From Sulfitobacter noctilucae (GTDB taxonomy: Bacteria; Pseudomonadota; Alphaproteobacteria; Rhodobacterales; Rhodobacteraceae), in assembly GCF_000622365.1 (NCBI RefSeq), contig NZ_JASC01000014.1, positions 806,001 through 870,000 of the forward strand: a DNA stretch of 64,000 bases. The letters run 5' to 3'. A program made the translations under genes and the position numbers. Position 1 is the stretch's first letter, and each line of letters starts with the position of its first letter. Shown here in pieces: positions 44,416 to 53,930 of this stretch. A model generated the notes under the pieces. It saw only the letters and a list, made by a program, of their open reading frames with translations. It made no database searches and was not told where the DNA came from.

Positions 44416-45636
44416 ATGATACGGACTTTCATTTTGGCATTGGGGCTGTTGACGGGTTTGTCGGTGCAGCCTGCACAAGCGCAAGACCTCAGCGTGCTGG
44501 CGCGTGTCGATCCTGAGCGAAGCCAGGTGAGTGAAGGGTGGTTTGGTGCCACGACCCTCAACATCGGCCTCAGCCAAGGCGTGCCCTTTCGTGTTTTCCT
44601 ACTGGATGATCCGGCGCGGCTTGTCGTGGATTTCAAAGAGGCGGACTGGACCGGTATCCGTCCAGAGATGATCCTTGCCGAGCCGGGACGTATCAATGCG
44701 GTACGCTTCGGGGCGTTCCGTACAGGGTGGTCGCGCCTTGTGGCTGATCTGACAGAGCCGATGATCCCCGAAGAGATCGCGATGCCGATTGATGAGGCGA
44801 GCGGCACCGCCCAGCTTGAGATTGTGTTGCAGAAGGCAGATGCCGCGACCTTTGCTGCCGCCGCGGGTGCCCCTGTTGATCCGACATGGGCCGCGGCGTT
44901 GACAAGCGCGCCACAGGCCACGATGCCCGAGGATGACCGCTTTGTCGTGGCCCTCGACCCCGGGCATGGCGGGATCGATCCGGGTGCGGAACGCGATGAG
45001 GTTGCCGAGAAGGACCTGATGCTTTCTTTTGCCCGTAGTCTGCGGGATATGCTTTTGCGCAACGATGTGGACGTTGTCATGACTCGCGACGAGGATGTCT
45101 TTGTCGCTTTGGAAACCCGTGTGGCATTGGCCCATCAGGCGCGTGCTGACATTTTTATCTCGATTCACGCTGACAGTCTGAGCCAAGGTGGTGCCCGCGG
45201 GGCCACGGTCTATACCTTGTCGAAAGAAGCCAGCGATGCGGCCACGGCGCATCTGGCCGCCCGCCACAACCGCGCTGATATTATCGCGGGGGCGGACCTT
45301 ACCGGTTCCGATGACGAAGTAGCCGGTGTGCTGTTGGATCTTGCACGCCAAGAGACCGAGCCACGCTCCAAATCACTGGCCCGCATTTTGATCGAAGGCA
45401 TGGCAGAGGTGGGCGGCCCGATGAACGCACGGCCCAAGCGGCAGGCTGGGTTCTCGGTTCTCAAATCGGCCGATATCCCATCTGTATTGGTCGAAGTGGG
45501 ATTTCTGAGCTCGGACCGCGACCTGAAAAACCTGCGCGATCCGGTCTGGCGGTCGGTGATGGTGGGGGCAATGGCCGATGCGATTCTGCGATGGCGCGAT
45601 CAAGACGCGACGCGTGCCCCTCTCGTGCGACAATAG
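44416..45636 (+). CDS. amiC: N-acetylmuramoyl-L-alanine amidase (AmiC-type)
   Basis: A 406-residue periplasmic cell-wall amidase. A signal peptide of about 22 residues is followed by an AMIN domain that targets the division site (residues 30-125) and a zinc Amidase_3 domain from about residue 175. Zinc ligands are the His in ALDPGHGGIDPG, the Glu in EVAEKDLML and the His in ISIHADSL; the catalytic Glu is in LVEVGFLSS. The ATG at 44416 puts the signal peptide at the start; a GTG at 44377 is possible. It is followed by the PBP1A gene, so wall cutting and building are side by side. Confidence 0.93.
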   Translation: MIRTFILALGLLTGLSVQPAQAQDLSVLARVDPERSQVSEGWFGATTLNIGLSQGVPFRVFLLDDPARLVVDFKEADWTGIRPEMILAEPGRINAVRFGAFRTGWSRLVADLTEPMIPEEIAMPIDEASGTAQLEIVLQKADAATFAAAAGAPVDPTWAAALTSAPQATMPEDDRFVVALDPGHGGIDPGAERDEVAEKDLMLSFARSLRDMLLRNDVDVVMTRDEDVFVALETRVALAHQARADIFISIHADSLSQGGARGATVYTLSKEASDAATAHLAARHNRADIIAGADLTGSDDEVAGVLLDLARQETEPRSKSLARILIEGMAEVGGPMNARPKRQAGFSVLKSADIPSVLVEVGFLSSDRDLKNLRDPVWRSVMVGAMADAILRWRDQDATRAPLVRQ

Positions 45637-45696
45637 CGGCGGCAAGCCTATTGATTTTATAAGCAAAATCCAGCCGACATGGGGTTTGGCGGGGTT

Positions 45697-45725
45697 TTGA
45701 CCATTGCTTCGTCTACAGCTATACT
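45697..45725 (+). promoter_or_regulatory. Sigma-70 promoter of the PBP1A gene
   Basis: TTGACC (45697-45702), a 17-base spacer and TATACT (45720-45725). Both boxes match the consensus in five of six bases. The start codon is about 30 bases after the -10, so the leader is short. Confidence 0.75.
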
Positions 45726-45758
45726 CATTCCAAACGAAAACCATAAAGGTGCGTGCCG

Positions 45759-48311
45759 GTGTTCCGATTTATCCTGTCATTTTTTGGCGGTATCTTTACG
45801 ACTTTGACCATGAGCATTGGCATGGTGGCGCTGACCATTGGTGCCATTTTCTGGATGTATGGCCGCGACCTGCCCAGCCACGAAAGCCTCGCGCAATATA
45901 CGCCGCCCACGATCAGCCGGATCTATTCGGGGCAGGGACGTCTGATTGATGAATTTGCCAAGGAACGGCGCCTTTTTGCGCCTGCCGATACGATCCCGCC
46001 ACTGATCAAACAGGCGTTCATCTCGGCCGAGGACAAGAATTTTTACGAGCACGACGGCTATGACCTGCGCGGCATTGGTGCCGCCGCGGTTGATGCTGTG
46101 AAATCGCGCGGACGCGATGTGCGCGGTGCCTCGACAATCACCCAGCAGGTGATGAAGAACTTCCTGCTGTCGGGCGACCGTCGCGCCGAGCGCAAGATCA
46201 AGGAAATCATCCTCGCTTCACGGGTGGAAGAGGCGCTCGATAAGGAAAAGATCCTCGAACTCTATCTGAACGAAATTTTCCTTGGTCAGAATTCCTATGG
46301 CGTAGCCGCCGCCGCACAAACTTATTTCAACAAGACACTGGGCGACCTGGCCCCGCATGAAGCGGCCTTTCTCGCGTCGCTGCCCAAGGCCCCCTCAGAC
46401 TATCATCCCGTGCGCCGCAAAGACCGCCTTTTGCAGCGTCGCAACTTCGTTCTGCGCGAGATGAACGAAAACGGGTACATCGCCGATGATGTTTACCAGC
46501 GCGAGCGCGAAGCGCCGCTGCGGTCGGTACAGAATGGTGACTTTGAAAGCTTCAAGGCCGAACTGCCACCGCGTGACTACTTCACCGATGAGATCCGCCG
46601 TCAACTGTCCGAAAACTTTGGCGAAGGCGAATTTTTCACCGGCGGTTTGACCGTCCGCGCCACCATCGACAACGAGATGCAGCCGATTGCTGCAAACGCC
46701 TTGCGCCGTGAGTTGGAGCAATATGACAGGGGCAGGGGCGTCTGGCGTGGCACTGGCCTGAAACTGCCCGCCGAGGCACTGGTGGACGAGCAAACATGGC
46801 GCGATGCGCTGGCTGATGTCCGCGTCCCCCGTGATGTTGATCTGGAGAACCAATGGTATCCCGCCGTTGTCCTGAGCCTTGGTGACAGTGATGCGCGCAT
46901 CGGGATCGAAGATGTCGAAGAAGACGCGGATGGTCATTTCATTCCCGCCAAGGACGTCCAATGGGCGCGCAAGCGGCTGGAAGATGGCAAGCTGGGCCGC
47001 AAAGCCCGCGTGGCCGCCGATCTAGTCGAGGTGGGTGATGTTGTGCTCGTGCGCCGCATGACAGCCGACGCCGATGGCAGTTTCATCCGCTGGACCCTGC
47101 GGCAGGTGCCCGAAGTGCAAGGCGCATTCGTGGCGATGGATGTGGACACAGGCCGGGTGATTGCCATGCAGGGCGGCTTTTCCTATCAGGCGTCGGTCTT
47201 TAATCGCGCTACGCAGGCACAGCGCCAGCCCGGTTCCAGCTTCAAACCTTTTGTCTATGCTTCGGCGCTCGACAGCGGCTATTCCCCCGCCACTATTGTT
47301 GTGGACGCTCCGATTGAGATCAACACGCCGCAGGGTGTCTGGCGGCCCAAGAACGCGTCCAACCGCTATTACGGCCCGACCCCCCTGCGCACCGGCATCG
47401 AACAGTCGCGGAACCTGATGACCATCCGCCTGGCCCAAGAGGTCGGCATGGACGTGGTCGGCAGCTATGCAGAGCGGTTTGGCGTCTATGATGATTTGTC
47501 GCCGGTGCTGGCCAATGCACTGGGATCGCAGGAAACCACGCTCTACCAGATGGTTAGCGCCTATGCGATGTTTGCCAATGGTGGCGAGCGGGTGCAACCC
47601 ACACTGGTGGACCGTGTGCAGGACCGCTATGGCCGTACCGTCTATAAACATGACGAACGTATTTGTAACGACTGCCAGTTGGCCAGCCTTGATACCGGCG
47701 TTGCGCCGCGGGTGATTTCGAACCGCGAGCGGGTGATGGACCCGGTGACCGCCTATCAGCTGACCTCGATGATGCGCGGCGTGGTCGAGCGCGGGACGGC
47801 CCGCAAAACTGTCAGCCTTGGCGTGCCAACAGCAGGTAAGACCGGCACCACCAACGATGCCAAGGATGTCTGGTTCGTCGGCTTCACCTCCAACATCGTG
47901 GCGGGATGCTATATCGGTTATGACCAACCGCGCCCGATGGGTCGTGGCGCATCCGGCGGCGGCATGTGTGGCCCAGTCTTTCAGCGCTTCATGACGCAGG
48001 CTGTCAAGAAATACGGCGGCGGTGAGTTCAGCGTGCCTCAGGCCTGCGAATTCATCAAAATCGACCGTTTCACCGGCGCCCGCCTGAGCGGCGGTGCCTC
48101 GGGCCCCAACGTTGTGTCGGAATGTTTCCGCACGGGAGAGGAGCCGATTTTCGGCATCACCTTCGACGGTGGTTTCGCGATGGGATCGGATCTGCCGCTG
48201 GTCGAGGAAGTGAATCGCGTGTCCAAGCAGGTCACCACATCCTCCGGCAAAAAGGCGGTCGTGGGGCCAAAGGCAAGCTTTGGTACATTGTCCTCTGGTG
48301 GTCTGTACTAA
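45759..48311 (+). CDS. mrcA: Penicillin-binding protein 1A
   Basis: A bifunctional class A PBP of 850 residues. A short cytoplasmic tail and one membrane helix (about 12-35) come first. The GT51 transglycosylase domain has ISAEDKNFYEHDG, RGASTITQQVMKNFLL and NEIFLGQNSYG. An OB-like linker domain lies at about residues 320-450, and the transpeptidase domain has the SxxK motif QPGSSFKPF, SxN in IEQSRNLMT, and KTG in AGKTGTTND. Two GTG starts compete; the one at 45759 has AAAGG nine bases upstream, and the one at 45753 has only three. The gene has its own promoter and is followed by prfB. Confidence 0.95.
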   Translation: MFRFILSFFGGIFTTLTMSIGMVALTIGAIFWMYGRDLPSHESLAQYTPPTISRIYSGQGRLIDEFAKERRLFAPADTIPPLIKQAFISAEDKNFYEHDGYDLRGIGAAAVDAVKSRGRDVRGASTITQQVMKNFLLSGDRRAERKIKEIILASRVEEALDKEKILELYLNEIFLGQNSYGVAAAAQTYFNKTLGDLAPHEAAFLASLPKAPSDYHPVRRKDRLLQRRNFVLREMNENGYIADDVYQREREAPLRSVQNGDFESFKAELPPRDYFTDEIRRQLSENFGEGEFFTGGLTVRATIDNEMQPIAANALRRELEQYDRGRGVWRGTGLKLPAEALVDEQTWRDALADVRVPRDVDLENQWYPAVVLSLGDSDARIGIEDVEEDADGHFIPAKDVQWARKRLEDGKLGRKARVAADLVEVGDVVLVRRMTADADGSFIRWTLRQVPEVQGAFVAMDVDTGRVIAMQGGFSYQASVFNRATQAQRQPGSSFKPFVYASALDSGYSPATIVVDAPIEINTPQGVWRPKNASNRYYGPTPLRTGIEQSRNLMTIRLAQEVGMDVVGSYAERFGVYDDLSPVLANALGSQETTLYQMVSAYAMFANGGERVQPTLVDRVQDRYGRTVYKHDERICNDCQLASLDTGVAPRVISNRERVMDPVTAYQLTSMMRGVVERGTARKTVSLGVPTAGKTGTTNDAKDVWFVGFTSNIVAGCYIGYDQPRPMGRGASGGGMCGPVFQRFMTQAVKKYGGGEFSVPQACEFIKIDRFTGARLSGGASGPNVVSECFRTGEEPIFGITFDGGFAMGSDLPLVEEVNRVSKQVTTSSGKKAVVGPKASFGTLSSGGLY

Positions 48312-48406
48312 GCACGGATGTCGGGCGGGGTGAAACCTGCCCAACGGCTTGATGATGGTGCATGGCTGGTCTATGTGGAACAGGCATAGAACAGGGGCAT
48401 CGACCA

Positions 48407-49531
48407 ATGCGCGCAGAGGCACAAAATACGGCTGATCAGATTGCCAAGTCCTTGGAGTTATTGGGCCAGCGGCTTGGTGTGGAAACCGCCACCCACCGGC
48501 TTGAGGAATTTAACGCCCGCGTCGAAGATCCCAACCTGTGGGATGATGCCGCTGCCGCACAAAAGCTGATGCGTGACCGTCAGGCGCTGGTCGATGCCAT
48601 CGGCACCTACGAGGGCATCAAGCAAGAACTGGCCGACAACATCGAACTCATTGAACTGGGCGAGATGGAGGAAGACGAGGAAGTCATTTCGGACGCCGAA
48701 GCCGCGCTGAAAGCACTGGCGGAGACCGCTGCTCAGAAAGAGCTGGAGGCGCTGCTGGACGGAGAAGCCGACGGCAACGATACCTTCCTCGAAATCAACT
48801 CCGGCGCAGGCGGCACCGAGAGCTGCGACTGGGCCTCAATGCTGGCGCGGATGTATGTTCGCTGGGCCGAGAAAAAAGGCTATAAGGTCGAGCTTCAGTC
48901 TGAAAGCGCGGGCGAAGAGGCGGGGATCAAGTCCGCCACCTACAAGATCGCGGGCCACAATGCCTATGGCTGGATGAAGTCCGAGAGTGGCGTGCACCGG
49001 CTGGTCCGCATTTCGCCTTTCGATTCAGCGGCCAAACGGCACACGTCCTTCACGTCTGTCAAAGTCTTCCCCGTGGTCGACGACAACATCGAGATTGAGG
49101 TGAACCCCTCTGACATCCGTATCGACACCTATCGGTCTTCCGGCGCGGGCGGGCAGCACGTCAACACCACCGATTCAGCGGTGCGGATCACCCACCATCC
49201 TACCGGAATCGTCGTCACGTCGTCCGAGAAATCACAGCACCAGAACCGCGATATTGCGATGAAAGCATTGAAGAGCCGTCTTTATCAGATGGAGCTCGAC
49301 AAACGCTCTGCATTGGTCAACGAGGTCCACGAGAACGCGGGCGATGCGGGCTGGGGCAATCAGATTCGCTCCTATGTTCTCCAGCCCTATCAAATGGTCA
49401 AAGACCTGCGCACCAATTACGAGACATCGGACACCAAAGGCGTCCTTGATGGCGATCTTGACGGGCTGATGGGGGCCACGCTGGCGCTGGCCGTGAGCGG
49501 CAAAAGCCGGGCCGAAGCGCAAGGCGACTGA
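48407..49531 (+). CDS. prfB: Peptide chain release factor 2
   Basis: RF2 ends translation at UGA and UAA. The 374-residue product has the GGQ loop in [15 protein letters not shown] and the SPF anticodon-like tripeptide in [12 protein letters not shown], which marks it as RF2 and not RF1 (PxT). The whole gene is one frame: the in-frame UGA and CUU-UGA shift site known from E. coli prfB is absent. The ATG at 48407 gives the normal N-terminus; an upstream ATG at 48362 would add 15 residues. It follows the PBP1A gene after 95 bases. Confidence 0.96.
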   Translation: MRAEAQNTADQIAKSLELLGQRLGVETATHRLEEFNARVEDPNLWDDAAAAQKLMRDRQALVDAIGTYEGIKQELADNIELIELGEMEEDEEVISDAEAALKALAETAAQKELEALLDGEADGNDTFLEINSGAGGTESCDWASMLARMYVRWAEKKGYKVELQSESAGEEAGIKSATYKIAGHNAYGWMKSESGVHRLVRISPFDSAAKRHTSFTSVKVFPVVDDNIEIEVNPSDIRIDTYRSSGAGGQHVNTTDSAVRITHHPTGIVVTSSEKSQHQNRDIAMKALKSRLYQMELDKRSALVNEVHENAGDAGWGNQIRSYVLQPYQMVKDLRTNYETSDTKGVLDGDLDGLMGATLALAVSGKSRAEAQGD

Positions 49532-49606
49532 GCAACAGGCAAAAGTTAATGCTTGCTGCGTGATTAATCGTTTGATTTTTTGCGTCATGGCCGGTTGTGT
49601 CCCTGC

Positions 49607-51016
49607 ATGGATATTATCGAACAAGAAGCACTGACCCTGTCCCATCTGCTTGAGCGCGGGAAACTGAGTGCAGCAGAGCTGATGCACGCCACGCTTGCGC
49701 GGATTGAAGCGGTCAATGGCCGCGTGAACGCCATCGTGTCCCTGCGCGACCCCGACACCCTGATGGCCGAGGCGCGTGCAGCGGACGCCGAACCGCGCAA
49801 GGGCTGGCTGCATGGTATCCCGATTGCGGTCAAAGACTTGGCCAATGTGGCAGGGCTGCCTACCTCGATGGGCTCGCCGATTTTTGCGGGGCAGATTGCC
49901 CCGAAGGACGATCTGATGGTTGCCCGCCTGCGGGCAGCTGGCGCGATTTTTATTGGCAAGACCAACACACCCGAATTCGGGCTAGGCAGTCACACCTACA
50001 ATCCGGTGCACGGCGCCACCCATAACCCCTATGCGCGGGACCGTTCGGCGGGGGGGTCGTCCGGCGGCGCTGCGGCGGCGCTGGCCTCGCGGATGCTCTC
50101 GGTGGCAGATGGGTCTGACATGATGGGTTCGCTGCGCAATCCGGCAGGCTGGAACAACGTCTACGGGATGCGGCCCACCTGGGGCAGTGTGCCTGCGGAA
50201 CCGGCGGCGGATTTGTTTTTGCACCAGCTGGCCACGTCCGGACCGATGGCCCGGACACCCGGCGATCTGGCAGCGCTGAACGACACGATGACAGGTCGCG
50301 ATCCGCGACAACCGTTGTCGTGCGATCTGGCTCCGGGCCTGCCCTTCACTGCACAGAACGGCCCGCGCCAGCGCATCGGCTGGCTGGGTGATTGGGGCGG
50401 TGCCTTGCCCTATGAGGGCGGCATTGATGATTTGAGCACCGCCGCATTGCGGCAATTGGAGGACATGGGCCACAGTGTCGAAAACGTGCCAGCCCCCTTT
50501 GACATGGACCTCATCTGGGACAGCTGGATTACCCTACGCTCTTTTGCGGTGGCGGGCGGATCGGCGGCCCTGCACGCGAACCCCGAAACGCGCAAGCTGT
50601 TGAAACCCGCCGCGATCTGGGAGATCGAGCGTGGCCTTGCCATGAGCACGTCGGATATATATCGGGCCTCTGCGACCCGCTCTGATTGGTTCCGCGCGGT
50701 AATGGCCTTGTTTGAAGACTATGATGTGCTGGTCCTGCCATCCGCGCAATGCTGGCCCTTTGACGTGACCCTCGACCACCCGACCGAAATCGCAGGCGTT
50801 GCGATGGATACCTATCACCGCTGGATGCAGGTGGTCATTCCGGCCGGATTGATCGGCCTGCCGGTGGTCAACATCCCCGCCGGTTTTGGCGCGAATGGTC
50901 TTCCGGGCGGTCTTCAATTGATCGGGCCACGCGGCAGCGACGGTCCTTTGCTGCAACTGGCACAGGAATGGCATGGCGTGACGGATTGGCCGAACACGCG
51001 ACCGCCGGCGCTTTAG
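49607..51016 (+). CDS. Amidase signature family enzyme
   Basis: A 469-residue amidase. The Ser-cisSer-Lys triad is present: Lys in GIPIAVKDLANV, the cis-serine in DRSAGGSSGGAAAAL, and the nucleophile region ADGSDMMGSLRNPAGW, which has MMGS where many members have GGGS. The C-terminal part has AGLIGLPVVNIPAGF and GGLQLIGPRGSDG. The family hydrolyses amides of many kinds. A role as GatA is unlikely: no gatB or gatC is nearby and the motifs differ. The ATG at 49607 begins MDIIEQEAL. Confidence 0.9.
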   Translation: MDIIEQEALTLSHLLERGKLSAAELMHATLARIEAVNGRVNAIVSLRDPDTLMAEARAADAEPRKGWLHGIPIAVKDLANVAGLPTSMGSPIFAGQIAPKDDLMVARLRAAGAIFIGKTNTPEFGLGSHTYNPVHGATHNPYARDRSAGGSSGGAAAALASRMLSVADGSDMMGSLRNPAGWNNVYGMRPTWGSVPAEPAADLFLHQLATSGPMARTPGDLAALNDTMTGRDPRQPLSCDLAPGLPFTAQNGPRQRIGWLGDWGGALPYEGGIDDLSTAALRQLEDMGHSVENVPAPFDMDLIWDSWITLRSFAVAGGSAALHANPETRKLLKPAAIWEIERGLAMSTSDIYRASATRSDWFRAVMALFEDYDVLVLPSAQCWPFDVTLDHPTEIAGVAMDTYHRWMQVVIPAGLIGLPVVNIPAGFGANGLPGGLQLIGPRGSDGPLLQLAQEWHGVTDWPNTRPPAL

Positions 51017-51019
51017 CAC

Positions 51020-51259
51020 TCACATCCGCAGCGGGTCAGACCCCAAGGGCGCATCCCTTCCCGCTGTGACAAGCCGGCGGTGCAGGGTAGGGGCGTCTGA
51101 ATGCCCCGCCTCCAGAGCGAAGACATAGGCTTGCGTGAGGAAGAATGCGGCGGCATCGGCGTTTTCAGCCACATCCGCAGCCTGCGTATAAAGCGTGATT
51201 AGCGCAGCGCAGTCATCCGCAAGATGCGCCTCCAGCAATGCCGCATCCAAATCCCTCAT
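51020..51259 (-). CDS. Small helical protein coupled to the Rieske oxygenase
   Basis: A 79-residue soluble protein that I do not recognise. It is Ala- and Asp-rich and should be mostly helical (DLDAALLEAHLADDCAALITLY, then AAAFFLTQAYVFALEAG), with a look of a single TPR- or Sel1-like hairpin pair. Its ATG overlaps the stop of the Rieske gene (ATGA), so it is made together with it and may be a partner or regulator. It ends three bases after the stop of the opposite amidase gene. There is no membrane helix and no cysteine cluster. Confidence 0.7.
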   Translation of the reverse strand: MRDLDAALLEAHLADDCAALITLYTQAADVAENADAAAFFLTQAYVFALEAGHSDAPTLHRRLVTAGRDAPLGSDPLRM

Positions 51260-52416
51260 TCAGCGGCGATGTTACTTTGACGGTGGCGCTGCATCTGCGC
51301 GGCCACCCAGTCGTGGAACAGATGCGTTGGTCCGTCCATCGCCGGAGAAAACCGCCCGCCGTCGAAACCCACCGCATGCCGCCCGCGCTGCATGCCCTCG
51401 ACCACAAATATGTCTTCGGCAAAGACTTCGCGCCATTGCTCGGTGTTCCGCGCCCTCAGGCTTTCGGCGGTCGCGGGCTGCGCATAGTAAAGATGAACAT
51501 GCTCGATCGTGCGTTCCGGTCCCTGTGGGATCAGCACGATGGCGAAGGTATGGTCGCGGTGCACGCCGAACAACACATTGGGGTAGGCGGTGATATACTC
51601 CGCGCCCTCATTCCATTGCGCGGACAGGTCCTCAAAATCGGGAAAGACCTCGCCCGCTTCGCCTTTGAGCTGGCGATAGACCAGAGTGCCCTGGCCCGAG
51701 AATTTGCCGGGTGCCTCAATGTGATAGTGATCCTCCAGTCGCGAATAGCTGTTCAGCCCCGGATGCACCCAAGGCAGATGATAGCTTTCGCAGTAGTTCT
51801 CGACCGCAAGTTTCCAGTTGCAGTTGACGTCAAGCATCCAACGGCTGTCGGCCCCGCCGTGGTAGAGCGGTTTGTCGAATTCCGCCCAGCGGGCCATCAG
51901 ATCGGCGTTTGCCTTTTCAAAAGGCGGGGCGGTGCCGGAAACATTGACAAAGACCACATCCATCCAGACCGTGCTGCGCACTTCAACAAGGCCCAGCAAG
52001 CTGCGATCCAGCCCGGCGTGCGTGTTATGCCCCGGTCCGCCCACATGGGGCGTGCTGACCAATTGCCCGTCCGTACTGTAGCACCAGCTGTGATAGGGAC
52101 AGCGGATCGCCCCCTCGATCTTGCGCGGCGCATCGACAAGGATCATGCCCCGGTGGCGGCAGATGTTGTGAAAGACCCGCACCTGTCCCGCGCGGTCACG
52201 CACCATCAGCAAGGGCATTTCCAGAAACTCGATGGGTACCGCATCCCCGATCTCGGGCACATCCGCGCCCACGCCAAGCCCCGCCCAATTGTCGAAAAGG
52301 ACTGCTTGGCGTTCTTCGGCAAAGAGGGTGGGATCAATGTAGTGGGCATTGGGTAGGCCGTTCGCTTCTGCGATGGGGCGGCGCACGCGGCTTAGATCAG
52401 TGGGGGTAGGTGCCAT
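51256..52416 (-). CDS. Rieske non-heme iron oxygenase, alpha subunit
   Basis: A 386-residue oxygenase. The Rieske 2Fe-2S site is NICRHRGMI with CPYHSWCY, and the mononuclear iron site is ENYCESYHLPWVHP with two histidines plus a later aspartate in the C-terminal domain. The general look, with NWKLAVENY and a single subunit, is close to the group of choline, carnitine and glycine-betaine-type monooxygenases; the substrate is unknown. No reductase gene is near, so its electron donor is coded elsewhere. It is coupled to the 79-residue gene downstream. Confidence 0.92.
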   Translation of the reverse strand: MAPTPTDLSRVRRPIAEANGLPNAHYIDPTLFAEERQAVLFDNWAGLGVGADVPEIGDAVPIEFLEMPLLMVRDRAGQVRVFHNICRHRGMILVDAPRKIEGAIRCPYHSWCYSTDGQLVSTPHVGGPGHNTHAGLDRSLLGLVEVRSTVWMDVVFVNVSGTAPPFEKANADLMARWAEFDKPLYHGGADSRWMLDVNCNWKLAVENYCESYHLPWVHPGLNSYSRLEDHYHIEAPGKFSGQGTLVYRQLKGEAGEVFPDFEDLSAQWNEGAEYITAYPNVLFGVHRDHTFAIVLIPQGPERTIEHVHLYYAQPATAESLRARNTEQWREVFAEDIFVVEGMQRGRHAVGFDGGRFSPAMDGPTHLFHDWVAAQMQRHRQSNIAAE

Positions 52417-52537
52417 AAACGCTCTCCTGTCTGATACAGAAAGCCTAGGCCCAAGTCTTGCGCGGTTCGGTCCTGTCTGCGACCCGTTTGTAGCTCAGGG
52501 GCGACATGCAGCGGCAGTGAGGTCGATGGCAGTGGTA

Positions 52538-53341
52538 TCAGCCGAAGGGCACATCTGGCTGCAACAAACGCCTATGGAACGGGGGCAGTTCATCTGCGGT
52601 GTGAAAGCCGCTTTTGCGTGCGACGGGTAAGGCGTCGGCGACGTTTGGCCCTAGGTATTCATAGACCATCCGGGTGGCCCGCAAACCGCCGACCGTCTCT
52701 GGGATCGTGCGGGTCACGTAGCCCACCCAGAAGTTGTTGTCGAAAGAAGGCACCGGACTGAGGTAGTTGAACGATGAGGTCATGGCGTTCTTGCGCGACA
52801 CCAGGATCACAATGCCGTTCTCCTGGCGCATTACCATGCCGCGAAATTCCCTTGCACTGGTCGCAGTTGGCAGGTCTTGCACGGACATGGCCTGAACAGA
52901 CTCAAATCCACGCACGACCGTAAAATCCTCATCGCGCCTGACCATGACCACACTCAGGATGAACACATCCTGCGTGGTAAAGCTGCGCCGCGAGAACCGG
53001 TAGAAACCATTCGGGAATAGCTCTGTCGGAACACCCGCAACACCGCTTGTTACATAGTCGCGCAGATACGGGCTGGACGGCATTCCGGTGCCGGCCATGA
53101 TTTGGTCCACCGGCTCAAGTAAAACCCGCGCATCGACGTCAAAAAATGCGCAGATTCGTGCCAAGACATCCGGCCGCGGAAAGCTTTCTCCCGACAGGTA
53201 GCGGTTAAATTGGGTACGGTTTATGCCGAGCTGACGTGATAAATATGAAACAGATGTGTAAGAAGCGGCTAGTTGCCGGAGGTTGGCACCAAATACATTC
53301 CGCAGTTCGGATGGTGATTTCGTGCTCAAAGCGGGATCCAT
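52538..53341 (-). CDS. XRE-family regulator with large C-terminal domain
   Basis: A 267-residue protein. An XRE helix-turn-helix fills about residues 15-72 (VSYLSRQLGINRTQFNRYLSG, then PRPDVLARICAFFDVD). The remaining 190 residues form a domain that I do not recognise, predicted as mixed alpha/beta, with TTQDVFILSVVMVRR and MVYEYLGPNVADAL. It is likely a ligand- or signal-binding part. The gene diverges from a small gene at 53528, and the region between holds a clean dyad at 53404, a candidate for self-control. Confidence 0.82.
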   Translation of the reverse strand: MDPALSTKSPSELRNVFGANLRQLAASYTSVSYLSRQLGINRTQFNRYLSGESFPRPDVLARICAFFDVDARVLLEPVDQIMAGTGMPSSPYLRDYVTSGVAGVPTELFPNGFYRFSRRSFTTQDVFILSVVMVRRDEDFTVVRGFESVQAMSVQDLPTATSAREFRGMVMRQENGIVILVSRKNAMTSSFNYLSPVPSFDNNFWVGYVTRTIPETVGGLRATRMVYEYLGPNVADALPVARKSGFHTADELPPFHRRLLQPDVPFG

Positions 53342-53403
53342 TCTCCGTATTTGGGGGCTACCTGCCTGCCTGCATACTAAAACAATCAGTGTGCAAAACC
53401 ATG

Positions 53404-53421
53404 TGACGCTACTCAGCGTCA
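53404..53421. promoter_or_regulatory. Dyad in the XRE/53528 divergent region
   Basis: TGACGCT-N4-AGCGTCA, two perfect 7-bp arms, placed about 60 bases before the XRE gene and about 105 bases before the other. It may be the XRE operator. Confidence 0.4.
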
Positions 53422-53527
53422 GTTATGCTTCAAAACGGACACAAATACAATCGTGCGTTGACGCATGGGGTTCAGCTAAAAGTTAACGGGTCATACCGGG
53501 TTTTAGCGAAGGGAACAGAGCAAAGAC

Positions 53528-53878
53528 ATGATTGGTGTTGTACTTTGGAGCGATCTCACAGAACGAAAAGCGGTTTTCTGGTGTGAAGATCAGGGTGATT
53601 TGGCCTACTACGGCGGTTCTCTAAGCAATATGGACCGATTTGACGACATGAAAGCCGGCGATATGGTCAGTTTCGATCTCACCTTCGAGCATAAGATGCG
53701 CATCGCGCATAATGCGAAACTAGTTGAAACGAAGGCGTGCAAAAACTTGGCGGACCGTTTGCGCGATACGTCCAGAACGGAAGAGACCTTGCCTGCGTCC
53801 GGCGACATCTCAATCGTCGTGCCTTTTCCACAAAGAACCGTTCATGCCGGACCTGAACGACGGATCAGCAACGCATAA
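53528..53878 (+). CDS. Small protein with cold-shock-like OB pattern
   Basis: A 116-residue protein with no clear family. The first 70 residues resemble the outline of a cold-shock domain: GVVLWSDLTERKAVFWCEDQG, then LSNMDRF and LKAGD-like KAGDMVSFDLTF with RIAHNAKLVE at the end. The aromatic RNA-binding motifs of true cold-shock proteins are not conserved, so nucleic-acid binding is only a guess. The C-terminal 45 residues look disordered. No strong ribosome-binding site is close to the ATG. It converges with ilvH. Confidence 0.6.
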   Translation: MIGVVLWSDLTERKAVFWCEDQGDLAYYGGSLSNMDRFDDMKAGDMVSFDLTFEHKMRIAHNAKLVETKACKNLADRLRDTSRTEETLPASGDISIVVPFPQRTVHAGPERRISNA

Positions 53879-53930
53879 CAGCGTCGGCGTGCAGCTTCAC
53901 CACGCCGCACGCCTCCGGTAGGGCGGGCGG

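Noticed and set aside
48407-48520. Programmed frameshift in prfB
   Set aside because: The frame is continuous, with no early in-frame TGA and no CTT-TGA site.
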